Source: DATIXJ01 sp035518715 (lineage in GTDB: Bacteria > Bacteroidota > Ignavibacteria > UBA10030 > SZUA-254). Taken from it: 19,433 nt of DNA. Below, in pieces: positions 1 to 7,716 of this stretch. Every line of letters starts with the position of its first letter. Position 1 is the stretch's first letter. The translations under genes and the position numbers were made by a program. The stretch covers positions 1-19,433 of the forward strand of contig DATIXJ010000002.1 in assembly GCA_035518715.1 (NCBI GenBank), given 5' to 3'. The notes below the pieces were generated by a model. It was not told where the DNA came from, did no database searches, and saw nothing but the letters and a program-made list of their open reading frames with translations.

Positions 1-1433
1 TGCTGGGATATTCCCAGCTCGAAGTATTTGGGAGAAATATGCACCAGCTGATTCAGGGTGCCCGCCAGGATGGCAATCCCTATCCGTTCAGTGAATCACC
101 GATTGCAAAGGTGCTCGCAACGGGAGAAGGATGCAGGATCGATGGTGAAGTCATGTGGCGGCGTGACGGGAGCGCGTTGCCAGTCGAGTATTCCTCATCG
201 CCGATTGTAGATAATGGGAAGATCCAGGGCGCGGTGGTGGCCTTCATGGATGTGACGGAACGGCGCATGCTGCAGCAACAGCTCATGCAAACACAGAAGA
301 TCGAAAGCATCGGCCGGCTCGCAGGTGGGATAGCTCATGATTTCAACAACATTCTGACAATCATTGTCGGGCATGCCTCCATCCTGAAGCGGCTTCCCCC
401 GGATTCTCCCAAACGCCCGGAAAGTGTTGTTGCGGTTGAGAAAGCGGCACAACGAGGAGCAGGCCTTGTCCGGCAGTTGCTGACATTTGCCCGCAAGACT
501 GATGTGATGCTGGAATCAGTCCGGCTGAATGAAGTTATTGCCGAAGTTGCCAAACTTATCAACGAGACGTTTCCGAAGACAATCATCATTGCCATGCGGC
601 TGGAAAGCAATCTCCCGCCGATCCATGCAGATGCCAACCAGCTCCACCAGGTGCTCGTGAATCTCTGCGTCAATGCCCGCGATGCCATGCCTGAAGGCGG
701 CACACTTTCCATCGGCACATCACAGGTGCCGCTCGAAAAAGTGCGATCAAAGTATTCGGCAGCATCGGCATCAGAATACGTCGAGATCAGTGTGACTGAC
801 AGCGGTACCGGAATGGATGAGCAAACACTGAACCGTATCTTCGAGCCGTTCTTCACGACGAAAGAAGTGGGAAAAGGAACCGGTCTCGGGCTTGCAGTCG
901 TCTTCGGCATTGTGGAAACGCACAAGGGATTCATTGGAGTCGAAAGTGCAGTAGGCAAGGGGACCACGTTCCATCTTTACTTCCCGGTTCAGTCGAGGAC
1001 GGTTGAGGAACGGGCTGCGACAGAGGCAGAGCTTGTCGATATCCCCGGCGGTTCCGAGACTATTCTGGTGGTCGAAGACGAACAAATGCTTCGTGAACTT
1101 CTGTTCGGCACTCTGACCGGTAAGGGATACAACGTCCTTCTCGCGGAAGACGGTCAGGAGATGATCTCCCAGTATGTGACGCACCAAGAGAGGATTTCAC
1201 TCGTGATATCGGATATGGGTCTCCCCAAAGTGGGCGGTTATGAGGCCTTTAAGAAGATACGATCGGTCGATCCGTCGGCAAAGGTCGTGCTCGCGAGCGG
1301 ATACCTGGAGCCGAATGTCAAATCGGAGATCCTGCGGTCCGGAGCCCGTGATTTCATTCAAAAACCGTATTCTCCCGAGGAAGTTCTGAAGAAAGTGAGA
1401 GAAATTATCGACACCGACGCGCAGCGCTCATGA
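1..1433 (+). CDS. Hybrid sensor histidine kinase (PAS-HisKA-HATPase-REC), 5' end outside window
   Basis: The reading frame is open from base 3, so the ATG at 39 is internal: the codons before it (LGYSQLEVFGRN) are a typical PAS-domain segment. Numbering from that ATG, the PAS fold runs to about residue 75 and ends in DVTERR. HisKA follows, with phospho-acceptor His100 in GGIAHDFNN. The ATPase domain shows the N box (NLCVNARDAMPEGG), DSGTGM, the FEPFFTTK F box and GKGTGLGLAVV. A receiver domain begins at ETILVVEDE, with phospho-acceptor Asp392 in LVISDMGLP and the conserved Lys in QKPYS. No DNA-binding or other output domain follows. In this family the kinase autophosphorylates on His and passes phosphate to Asp. 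The His-box type with DFNN and a C-terminal receiver is common in orphan PAS sensors. The signal and any partner regulator are unknown; membrane segments, if any, lie upstream of the window. Confidence 0.93.
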   Translation, partial: LGYSQLEVFGRNMHQLIQGARQDGNPYPFSESPIAKVLATGEGCRIDGEVMWRRDGSALPVEYSSSPIVDNGKIQGAVVAFMDVTERRMLQQQLMQTQKIESIGRLAGGIAHDFNNILTIIVGHASILKRLPPDSPKRPESVVAVEKAAQRGAGLVRQLLTFARKTDVMLESVRLNEVIAEVAKLINETFPKTIIIAMRLESNLPPIHADANQLHQVLVNLCVNARDAMPEGGTLSIGTSQVPLEKVRSKYSAASASEYVEISVTDSGTGMDEQTLNRIFEPFFTTKEVGKGTGLGLAVVFGIVETHKGFIGVESAVGKGTTFHLYFPVQSRTVEERAATEAELVDIPGGSETILVVEDEQMLRELLFGTLTGKGYNVLLAEDGQEMISQYVTHQERISLVISDMGLPKVGGYEAFKKIRSVDPSAKVVLASGYLEPNVKSEILRSGARDFIQKPYSPEEVLKKVREIIDTDAQRS

Positions 1434-1449
1434 GCGGGCGTGCGTCCCT

Positions 1450-1480
1450 TTTGATTTGTCTCTTTTCCTTCTTACTTTTG
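1450..1480 (+). promoter_or_regulatory. Possible Bacteroidota-type promoter upstream of the esterase gene
   Basis: TTTG at 1450-1453 and TACTTTTG at 1473-1480 are 19 bases apart, matching the Bacteroides primary-sigma pattern TTTG-N19-21-TAnnTTTG. It sits in a pyrimidine-rich gap of 73 bases between the kinase stop and the esterase ATG. Such low-complexity tracts give chance matches, and better promoters in this window are of the classical TTGACA/TATAAT kind, so this is weak. Confidence 0.25.
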
Positions 1481-1506
1481 ACTCCTGAGATTCAGGACAT
1501 TGGGAT

Positions 1507-2157
1507 ATGAAATCGACGACATCCACGCTTGTTCACAAAATCATCGAACCGAAAGTAAAGTCCTCCGGTCAATACCCCGCCATAATTCTCCTCCACGGCA
1601 GGGGCGCAAATGAAAACGATCTTCTCGAGCTTGCAGAGTATCTGGATGAACGGCTCTTCATCATCAGCGCACGGGCTCCCTTCACCCTTTCGAACGGCGG
1701 GTTCACGTGGTACGACATTCTGGATGTGGGGATGCCGGAACCGGCGATGTTCGAACAGAGTTATGCCAAGCTGATGCAGTTCTTGGACGACGTGAAAAAA
1801 AACTATCCCGTGAATCCGGCAAAGATCTTCTTTGGAGGATTCAGCATGGGGACCGTCATGTCGTTTTGCGTCGCGCTCACGCAACCAGCAAGTGTGGCGG
1901 GAGTTGCTGCCAACAGCGGCCTGATCCCCGAGGGAACCTCGCTGCAATTTCAATGGAATGCAGTGAAAGGAAAGCCGTTCTTTGTCGCTCATGGCAAGTA
2001 CGACCCCATCATTCCGGTGTCGTTCGCCCAAAGGGCACGGGAACTTCTGCAAAAGGCGGAGGCCTGTGTCACCTACCGCGAGTACGACATGCAGCATCAG
2101 ATCAGCGAAGAGAGTCTGAACGACCTGATGCAGTGGCTATCCCGTCAGTTGCATTGA
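1507..2157 (+). CDS. Phospholipase/carboxylesterase-family alpha/beta hydrolase
   Basis: A 216-residue protein with the compact alpha/beta-hydrolase layout of the Abhydrolase_2 (phospholipase/carboxylesterase, YpfH-like) family, whose usual length is about 200-230 residues. The oxyanion-hole region is LLHGRGANENDLL (residues 28-40). The nucleophile elbow is GFSMG with Ser113, the acid is Asp166 in HGKYDPIIP, and the base is His197 in MQHQIS, so the catalytic triad is complete. There is no signal peptide, so it should be cytoplasmic. The family hydrolyses short-chain carboxylic or thio-esters; the natural substrate cannot be read from sequence. The ATG at 1507 has only a weak purine stretch (CAGGA) ahead of it. 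It lies 73 bases after the kinase stop, and the next gene begins 43 bases after its own stop, so co-transcription with glcF is possible. No oddities seen. Confidence 0.9.
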   Translation: MKSTTSTLVHKIIEPKVKSSGQYPAIILLHGRGANENDLLELAEYLDERLFIISARAPFTLSNGGFTWYDILDVGMPEPAMFEQSYAKLMQFLDDVKKNYPVNPAKIFFGGFSMGTVMSFCVALTQPASVAGVAANSGLIPEGTSLQFQWNAVKGKPFFVAHGKYDPIIPVSFAQRARELLQKAEACVTYREYDMQHQISEESLNDLMQWLSRQLH

Positions 2158-2200
2158 CGGTATGCAATAGTCTCGTGGCATTACGGTGCGAAGATCTCCG

Positions 2201-3520
2201 ATGATCCCGCCAGAAACCCGCCCGCCGGATCCCGCTGTCATCCATCATATCGATGAAGTACTTCACCGGTGCATTCATTGCGGCATGTGCCTGCCGGTAT
2301 GTCCTACGTATGCGCTCACACAACAGGAAGAATCATCTCCGCGCGGAAGGATCCGTCTGATCAGATCGCTTTATGACGGAACACTCGGGCTCTCAGACAA
2401 TTTTGTCGATGAAATGTATTTCTGTCTCGACTGTCAGGCGTGCCAGACTGCTTGTCCCGCCGGGGTTCGGTATGGTTCGCTTGTGGAAGATGCCCGGAGG
2501 AGGATCTCCGAGCAGAAAAAAGATCCGAATACTCTCCGGTTGTTGAAAACGTTATTCCTGAAGCGCATCCTTGCATCGAAGCAAGGGACCCGAACCTTCG
2601 GCAGGATGCTCCGGTGGTATCGCAGATCGGGATTACAGGATGCCGTCGATGAGTCTGGAATCCTTGGACTCTTCTCTCCACGGATGGCGGCAATGCACGC
2701 ACTTCTCCCCAAAGCCGATGCTGGTGTTTTCGATGAACAGTATCCGGAAATCGTCCGTGCGCAAATGCCAAAGCGCGGGACCGTCGGATTCCTCTCGGGC
2801 TGTATTATGAATGTGGCGTTCTCGGATATTCACCGGGATGCAGTGGAGGTCCTTACCGCCCTTGGGTTCGACGTCGTCATCCCGAAAGGCCAGGTTTGCT
2901 GCGGCTCACTTCATGGGCACAACGGCGACATCGAGACGGCACGGCAGCTTGCCCGGCTGAATGTGGCATGTTTCAGAAAGTTCGCCATCGATGCTCTGGT
3001 AGTGGATTCCGCCGGGTGCAGTGCTTTTCTCAAGGAATACGATACGCTTCTCACCGACGATCCGGGATTCCGGGACGATGCACGCTTGCTCGCTTCGCAG
3101 GTAAAGGATATCACTGAATTTCTCGCGGTTCTCGATCTTCCTCCTGTGAAGCTGAACAGGAATGTGCGTGTAACATACCATGACCCCTGTCATCTGGTTC
3201 ACACACAAAAAATCAGCGCGGAACCCCGGTCGATTCTCCGCCGGATAGGAGGAGCCGAGTTTGTTGAATTGCCGGAATCGACCTGGTGCTGTGGGAGCGC
3301 GGGAATCTACAATCTTCTCCGGCACGAAGATTCGATGAAGATGCTCGAACGAAAAATCCAAAACCTGGAGAGCACAAACGCGGATATCGTTGTGACTGCC
3401 AATCCGGGATGCCATCTACAACTGGCATATGGGATTCGACACTTTGGACTTGGAATGAAGGTCATGCACCCCGTTTCCCTGCTGAAAGAAGCTCTTTCAT
3501 CGGGAAGCGTGACCCAGTGA
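2201..3520 (+). CDS. glcF: Glycolate/lactate oxidase iron-sulfur subunit (GlcF-like)
   Basis: A 439-residue protein with two ferredoxin-type [4Fe-4S] motifs, Cys24-x2-Cys27-x2-Cys30-x3-Cys34-Pro and Cys75-x2-Cys78-x2-Cys81-x3-Cys85-Pro. Two CCG modules follow, visible as QVCCGSLHG, DPCHLVHTQ, TWCCGSAG and NPGCHLQ. This is the GlcF layout: the subunit passes electrons from a FAD-binding 2-hydroxyacid dehydrogenase (GlcD) to the respiratory chain. I chose the ATG at 2201; an in-frame GTG at 2186 would add five residues, but neither has a strong ribosome site. No glcD, glcE or lactate permease is adjacent, so the partner must be encoded elsewhere. Related CCG-domain proteins (LutA, GlpC, heterodisulfide reductase D) are alternatives, but two N-terminal clusters plus two CCG domains in about 440 residues fit GlcF best. 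Confidence 0.87.
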   Translation: MIPPETRPPDPAVIHHIDEVLHRCIHCGMCLPVCPTYALTQQEESSPRGRIRLIRSLYDGTLGLSDNFVDEMYFCLDCQACQTACPAGVRYGSLVEDARRRISEQKKDPNTLRLLKTLFLKRILASKQGTRTFGRMLRWYRRSGLQDAVDESGILGLFSPRMAAMHALLPKADAGVFDEQYPEIVRAQMPKRGTVGFLSGCIMNVAFSDIHRDAVEVLTALGFDVVIPKGQVCCGSLHGHNGDIETARQLARLNVACFRKFAIDALVVDSAGCSAFLKEYDTLLTDDPGFRDDARLLASQVKDITEFLAVLDLPPVKLNRNVRVTYHDPCHLVHTQKISAEPRSILRRIGGAEFVELPESTWCCGSAGIYNLLRHEDSMKMLERKIQNLESTNADIVVTANPGCHLQLAYGIRHFGLGMKVMHPVSLLKEALSSGSVTQ

Positions 3521-3529
3521 GTATTGTGC

Positions 3530-3558
3530 TTGATACTCTTCTTCGATCGGGGTATATT
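3530..3558 (+). promoter_or_regulatory. Sigma-70-type promoter for the OmpA-family gene
   Basis: TTGATA (3530-3535), a 17-base spacer and TATATT (3553-3558): five of six consensus bases in each box at the optimal spacing. It starts ten bases after the glcF stop and leaves a leader of about 40 bases before the ATG at 3604, which has AAGGAG (3593-3598) ahead of it. This would start a separate transcript for the OmpA, TfoX-like and lipoprotein genes. Confidence 0.55.
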
Positions 3559-3603
3559 GGCAGGAATTTTTTTCATTTACAGCATTCTAAAGAAGGAGTG
3601 AAC

Positions 3604-5109
3604 ATGAGTGTTTTCCGGAAGGTTTCTTGCTTGATCCTGATGAGTGTTTGTTGCGCCGGAATTCTTTCCGCCCAGGATCTAGTCCGCGGTCAGCTCTTCG
3701 GAAATGCCGATCAGGCAATGAGCCAGGCGAAGGAGAAGAGGGGAGATTTTTACGCCGAGAGGACGTTTATGAAGGCACTGGAATATTACCGCGATGCCGA
3801 CGAGAAATATAAGGGAGGAGGTAATCTCGACGACATACGGGACAAGTTGAAAACGGCAACCGACCTATTCACAAAGGCTGCCGATGTCGGTAAGCAGGCT
3901 GCAATCATGTTCAGCCGGGTTATTACTGCGCGCACGAACGCCGACAGCGCGTCGGCGTCAAATTACTCGCCGGAGCTCTGGCGGAAAGCCGAAGACGCAT
4001 TCAAACAGGCCGCACAAAAATTTGAAGACGGAAGCGTGGAAGACGCGCGTGGCTCGGCTGCAGAGGCGGAGGCGGCGTATCACACTGCGGAGCTCGAAGC
4101 GCTCAAGACAAATTTTCTGGCCCCCGCCCGGACACTGCTCCAACGGGCAGACGAGACCAATGCGGGCGACAACGCCCCAAAAACACTCGCCCGTGCACGG
4201 ATGCTCTCTGCCAAAGTCGATTCCATCCTGAAGCAGAATATTTTCGATACCGATGAAGCGCGCCAGGTTGCAGAGGAGGCAAAATACGAAGCCGCCCACG
4301 CGCTCTATCTCTACCAGCTTATCCAGACGATGAAACAGCAGGACAAGACATTCGAGGATGCGATTCTTACGGATGAGCGTCATCTCGACGAGGTGGCAGA
4401 TTTCCTCGGCATCAAGCCGCACTTCGATCAGGGATTCGAAGGACCTGTCCGGAATCTGATCACTGCCATCAAGAGCAAGGACGCAGGCGTACGACGGGAC
4501 GAGGACTCCATCAAGCAGCTGTCCGATATCAGCAGGCAAAAGGACAATGAGATTGATAATCTCCGCCAGCAGATCGGATCTATGGAAAAGCGCGTCGGCT
4601 CATTGACGGAAAATGAAAAAGAGCTTCAGAAACAGGGAGAAGACCTCCAGCAGAAACTCCTCCTCAAGGAACAACAGGATGAGACTATCCGCAATGTGAG
4701 AGGAATGTTTACTGAACAGGAGGGAATCGTTCTGAGGGACGGCGACAACATTATCCTCCGTCTCTACGGACTTTCGTTTCCAGTGGGGAAGAGCGAGGTC
4801 GAGCCGGAATATTATCCTCTGCTCACAAGAGTTCAGGATGCGATCAAGAAATTTCCCAATTGCAAGGTGGCGATCGAAGGACATACCGATTCGCAGGGAA
4901 GTGACGAGATGAACCAGACCCTTTCCGAAAACCGGGCGAAATCCGTTGCGGAATATCTCATGGCAAATATGAATGTCTCGATTCCGATCAATTCCCAGGG
5001 CTATGGTGAAAGCCGTCCGGTGGCAAGCAACGACACGCCGGAAGGGCGGGCGAAGAACCGTCGTATCGACGTCGTGATCACTCCGGAGTGGGCTCAATCC
5101 GGAAAGTGA
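3604..5109 (+). CDS. OmpA-family peptidoglycan-binding protein with helical and coiled-coil region
   Basis: A 501-residue exported protein. The signal peptide (about residues 1-23) ends ILSAQ/D. The ATG at 3604 is chosen because it has AAGGAG five bases upstream and begins the signal peptide, although the frame stays open further upstream. Residues about 30-280 are Ala/Glu/Lys-rich helices with repeated AEEA- and AEAEAA-type segments, resembling TPR-like or DUF4398-type stalks. A heptad coiled coil follows at about 295-370. The C-terminal OmpA domain (about 385-495) carries the peptidoglycan-binding features: GHTDSQG, the LSENRAKSV helix and NRRIDVVI. The family tethers the outer membrane to the cell wall. 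There is no N-terminal barrel, so it is probably periplasmic, bound to the wall through its C-terminus. It is followed after 7 bases by the TfoX-like gene. Confidence 0.88.
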   Translation: MSVFRKVSCLILMSVCCAGILSAQDLVRGQLFGNADQAMSQAKEKRGDFYAERTFMKALEYYRDADEKYKGGGNLDDIRDKLKTATDLFTKAADVGKQAAIMFSRVITARTNADSASASNYSPELWRKAEDAFKQAAQKFEDGSVEDARGSAAEAEAAYHTAELEALKTNFLAPARTLLQRADETNAGDNAPKTLARARMLSAKVDSILKQNIFDTDEARQVAEEAKYEAAHALYLYQLIQTMKQQDKTFEDAILTDERHLDEVADFLGIKPHFDQGFEGPVRNLITAIKSKDAGVRRDEDSIKQLSDISRQKDNEIDNLRQQIGSMEKRVGSLTENEKELQKQGEDLQQKLLLKEQQDETIRNVRGMFTEQEGIVLRDGDNIILRLYGLSFPVGKSEVEPEYYPLLTRVQDAIKKFPNCKVAIEGHTDSQGSDEMNQTLSENRAKSVAEYLMANMNVSIPINSQGYGESRPVASNDTPEGRAKNRRIDVVITPEWAQSGK

Positions 5110-5116
5110 GCCCCTG

Positions 5117-5617
5117 TTGAACGCATCGGCGGGAAGAGGACCCCGGCCTGGATTGAAGATCTCCCGGACCAGGCGATCCCCCGTTTCGGGTGCCTCGCCC
5201 AAACTGCCGTTCCGATTCGTCGTCGATTATCTCTCACACCTCGATCCGGTAGTGAAGCCGATGTTTGGTTGCTACGCGGTGTACGTCGGCCCGAAGATCA
5301 TGCTCATTCTGCGCCAGCGCAGTACACATCGCTCGGCGAACGGCGTGTGGATTGCAACCGGGAGAGAGCACCATGCGCGGCTGAAAATACTCTTTCCTTC
5401 AATGCGCTCCATCGGAGTTCTCGGCAAAGGAGAAACCAACTGGCAGATGATTCCTGAGGGCGCATCGGATTTTGAAGAGTCGGTTGTCCATTTATGCGAC
5501 CTCATTACCAGGGGTGATCCGTGTGTTGGGAAGATCCCGGCCTCAAGGAGGCGGCGCAGGAAGGCTCGTTCAAAATCTTCGCAGGATATGTACCGGCCTG
5601 ATTCCGGCCGGATCTGA
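5117..5617 (+). CDS. TfoX/YjbR-like small basic protein
   Basis: A short protein whose core (about residues 30-140) resembles the TfoX N-terminal-domain family: PFRFVVDYL, a Pro-Met-Phe-Gly-Cys segment, YVGPKIMLILRQR, then NGVWIAT, a TxWQMIP motif, and GDPCVGKIP. Such proteins occur widely in Bacteroidota without a known function; the named member TfoX/Sxy regulates competence in gammaproteobacteria, a role that should not be transferred here. The C-terminus is strongly basic (a run of Arg/Lys after residue 142), suggesting nucleic-acid contact. The start is uncertain: TTG at 5117 lies 7 bases after the OmpA-gene stop, while TTG at 5153 has a purine-rich GGAAGAGGA upstream and would leave a shorter leader; there is no in-frame ATG before the domain. 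It is probably translated from the OmpA transcript. Confidence 0.7.
   Translation: MNASAGRGPRPGLKISRTRRSPVSGASPKLPFRFVVDYLSHLDPVVKPMFGCYAVYVGPKIMLILRQRSTHRSANGVWIATGREHHARLKILFPSMRSIGVLGKGETNWQMIPEGASDFEESVVHLCDLITRGDPCVGKIPASRRRRRKARSKSSQDMYRPDSGRI
5593..5611. other. GC-rich hairpin at the 3' end of the TfoX-like gene
   Basis: CCGGCC (5593-5598), a 7-base loop and GGCCGG (5606-5611) form a perfect six-pair GC stem that ends just before the TfoX-like stop codon (5615-5617). No T-run follows, so this is not a standard intrinsic terminator. It could slow transcription or protect a processed 3' end. Confidence 0.35.
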
Positions 5618-5643
5618 TTCGCATGTCTTTCAGGAGGCGTCGG

Positions 5644-5673
5644 ATGAATCATCACTTTATGATCGGAGAATGA
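5644..5673 (+). CDS. Possible 9-residue leader ORF upstream of lipoprotein
   Basis: AGGAGG (5632-5637) sits six bases before ATG 5644, the best Shine-Dalgarno match I found in the window. The reading frame encodes MNHHFMIGE and stops at 5671-5673, four bases before the lipoprotein ATG at 5678. The lipoprotein's own GGAG (5665-5668) lies inside this frame. This arrangement suits translational coupling: ribosomes finishing the short frame could restart at 5678. The peptide itself has no recognisable regulatory codon run. It may instead be chance. Confidence 0.3.
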   Translation: MNHHFMIGE

Positions 5674-5677
5674 TGCC

Positions 5678-6487
5678 ATGAGAACTTTGCTCGGGATATT
5701 CGGTCTTTCGATTTTCATGCTCTCCGGCTGTACGAGGGAAATCGGTACCGTCGTCCTCCCGGAACCCGCGGCGGGAGGATCTTTCGCAGTCACCTGGTCG
5801 GCTTCGGCGGGCGGATCCATCGATCTTGGCCAGATCAGGAATACCGCCAGATTCCCGTTAGTCGTTTCGAATACGGGTGACCGGGAGATTACCGGCATCA
5901 CGATCACGAACAGCAATCCCCAATTTCTTGCCGATTCATCCATTGACACTCTTCGGCCCGGCGATGCGTTCGGGTCTGCCCGCATCATCACGCTTGTTGC
6001 GGTACACGGTACCAACCCGAGCGGTGTCGGGCTCGCACAGACGATGGCTCAGGGAGTGAATTTCGACACGCTCCAGCTGGCAGGACTAACCCGGGATGCC
6101 AACGGCGAGCGGCATGTCGTCATGATGTCGACGGCCCTTCGCGTAACTGCTCTCCTGGCAGATATCCGGTTGTTCGATGACACTGCTGAAATCGACCTGA
6201 CCAGGCCGACCGGAATTGAAACGGGTTTCGGTGTCGGGATAAACGAAATCCTGGTGTACACGGTCACGCATCTGATGGCAAAGGTTGTCAACTCCGGTAA
6301 TGTACCGATCTATCTCACGGAGTATCAGGGGGTAAATGTCCTTCCCGAACGCGTCATATTGCCAAACGGGGTCGATTCACTTAGTCACCTAAGTACTGCC
6401 GTGCTGGATACACGCGGCACCATCACGATAGGAAATCGCCTGCATATTTCAGATGACGGAAGATGTTATTTTCAACTTTCTCCCTAA
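5678..6487 (+). CDS. Hypothetical lipoprotein with ASH/DUF1573-like beta domain
   Basis: A 269-residue protein with a short lipoprotein signal: hydrophobic residues 4-14, then lipobox LSGC with Cys18. GGAG at 5665-5668 supports the ATG at 5678. Residues about 45-85 (LGQIRNTARFPLVVSNTG followed by REITGITITN) resemble the immunoglobulin-like ASH or DUF1573-type repeats that describe a background plus a deviation in envelope proteins. The rest is beta-rich with no catalytic motif that I recognise. It should be anchored in the outer or inner membrane by lipidation. It is the last + strand gene before a convergent - strand gene and probably shares a transcript with the OmpA-family and TfoX-like genes. 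Function unknown. Confidence 0.7.
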   Translation: MRTLLGIFGLSIFMLSGCTREIGTVVLPEPAAGGSFAVTWSASAGGSIDLGQIRNTARFPLVVSNTGDREITGITITNSNPQFLADSSIDTLRPGDAFGSARIITLVAVHGTNPSGVGLAQTMAQGVNFDTLQLAGLTRDANGERHVVMMSTALRVTALLADIRLFDDTAEIDLTRPTGIETGFGVGINEILVYTVTHLMAKVVNSGNVPIYLTEYQGVNVLPERVILPNGVDSLSHLSTAVLDTRGTITIGNRLHISDDGRCYFQLSP

Positions 6488-6513
6488 GGCCTGTCGAACG
6501 ACACAGAAAATTC

Positions 6514-6546
6514 TCCTTGTCTCCGATGAGAACTTTGAGACGAGGA
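6514..6546 (-). terminator. Candidate hairpin terminator between convergent genes
   Basis: Arms 6514-6523 and 6537-6546 pair over 10 bases with one G-T wobble around a 13-base loop. Read on the - strand the stem is followed by GAATTTTCTG, a weak T-run, so it could end the proline-rich-protein transcript. The right arm can alternatively pair its last six bases with TCCTCG at 6548-6553. The T-run is short, so confidence is limited. Confidence 0.35.
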
Positions 6547-6594
6547 CTCCTCGATTTGTAGTAAGAAGAATATTGCTGGAGGTGTGAAAATCAA

Positions 6595-7479
6595 CTAACG
6601 GCGTGGAGCAGTTCCCCGGGTCGTACCAAAATCCCGCGGAGGAGAATCGTCCTTGGTTGATTTGGATTCCGTGCTCCCCCGGGTCGGACGATCGACCTGT
6701 GCCGGCTGGTTCGGAGTCGTCGGTGGGGAAGGCGGTTGAGGTGGAGGAGGAGAGGGTGGATACGGTGGATACGGCGGATCTGGTATCGGAGTTGGATCTG
6801 GTCCCGGATCGGTCCATGGTGGTTGATAGGCGTAGGGTTGTTCCACGCTGACAGTTTCATATTCATTACCGAGATAGACCAGGTCTACCGCATTGCCGTC
6901 GTCATCCCGCACGGTGACCTCGGCTTCGCCCACAGTTCCGTCATCAAACGTCAAAAGTATCAGCTGATCTTCCACACGAAAGGCACCGGTACGCGGATTA
7001 CCTGAATCCGGCACAATCGAAAACCTGTCCATCCCGTTCAACGAAATCATGGCGTAACTTGAAGGCGAGTTCTTGATGAAGAATTGGCCGCCGACCTGCG
7101 CTTCAGATTCACCGTAATCATCTCTCGAATACTTCCGCTCGGTTCCATCAGGGAGTATGAGTGAGAGTTGATTTCCCACAAGCCGATAATAATAGCTGCT
7201 GAGTTGATCACCATCGCGTACGACAATTGAATCCGAAACCACAGTATAGTCGACGGGATTCCGGTCGAGAATGAGTGCATGATCGGAAATGAACTCCAGC
7301 GTCCATTTATCTTCAAATGTGTGATACTGCCACGATCCGCGAAGGAGCGCTAAATTACGGTCGATCAGTGTGGAATCCTGGGCGTAGCTGGTTCCAGAAA
7401 TACAGAGAAGACAGAAAGCGCAGAGGGCGAGAAATCTGACAATACCTGCAAGTGGAATATGACTGAGGTGGTGTTTCAT
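6595..7479 (-). CDS. Secreted protein with proline-rich C-terminal tail
   Basis: A 294-residue exported protein. The start at 7479 gives a clean Sec signal peptide (MKHHLSHIPLAG, then a hydrophobic stretch ending GTSYAQ/D); the frame is open for 89 codons upstream, but that part looks non-coding. The mature region (about 30-205) has beta-strand-rich stretches such as LLRGSWQYHTFEDKWTLEF and LSLILPDGTERKY, reminiscent of lipocalin-like or DUF5640-type domains that begin with a xGxW segment. A proline-rich segment follows at about 213-260, with PYPPYPP and PPPPQPP motifs, then a charged Ser/Thr/Arg tail ending TAPRR. Such tails commonly act as wall-spanning or flexible linkers. The gene converges with the lipoprotein gene and diverges from thiI. 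Function unknown. Confidence 0.7.
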   Translation of the reverse strand: MKHHLSHIPLAGIVRFLALCAFCLLCISGTSYAQDSTLIDRNLALLRGSWQYHTFEDKWTLEFISDHALILDRNPVDYTVVSDSIVVRDGDQLSSYYYRLVGNQLSLILPDGTERKYSRDDYGESEAQVGGQFFIKNSPSSYAMISLNGMDRFSIVPDSGNPRTGAFRVEDQLILLTFDDGTVGEAEVTVRDDDGNAVDLVYLGNEYETVSVEQPYAYQPPWTDPGPDPTPIPDPPYPPYPPSPPPPQPPSPPTTPNQPAQVDRPTRGSTESKSTKDDSPPRDFGTTRGTAPRR

Positions 7480-7680
7480 GTTTTGACGGTAGACAAAAAC
7501 GATGCCGAATTTTTGTATCCGAAAGTGCGCACCTGCGAGTATGGTCGGCGGCTTCTTTTCGAATGCTGCAAATGACAGTCGAAAAAAGTGTACGCAGTGT
7601 CCAAATTTGGATACTCCGCAGAAGGAAAATTCGCCCGAATTTCTGTTCCTTCGGCGGAGTGCTGTCACGATCCGGGTTCG

Positions 7681-7709
7681 TTGCATTTCCCTATCCAAAG
7701 CAGTATCTT
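7681..7709 (+). promoter_or_regulatory. Candidate promoter immediately upstream of thiI
   Basis: TTGCAT (7681-7686), a 17-base spacer and TATCTT (7704-7709). The -10-like box ends seven bases before the thiI ATG, so initiation here would give a leaderless or nearly leaderless message. No Shine-Dalgarno sequence is visible before 7717, which fits. The boxes match four and five of six consensus bases. Confidence 0.35.
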
Positions 7710-7716
7710 TTTTGAT

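Noticed and set aside
335..967. 210-codon open frame on the - strand
   Set aside because: It lies entirely within the histidine kinase coding region, whose + strand frame has strong domain motifs; the - strand product is low-complexity Ser/Thr-rich with no recognisable domain.
1425..1436. Palindrome CGCTCATGAGCG at the kinase stop codon
   Set aside because: No loop beyond four bases and no adjacent T-run at a proper distance, so not a convincing terminator.
1492..2097. 201-codon open frame on the - strand
   Set aside because: Antisense to the alpha/beta hydrolase, which has a complete Ser-Asp-His triad on the + strand.
7588..7716. Upstream extension of the thiI frame from a GTG
   Set aside because: The family N-terminus begins at the ATG at 7717, and the extension encodes nothing resembling ThiI and overlaps the divergent promoter region.
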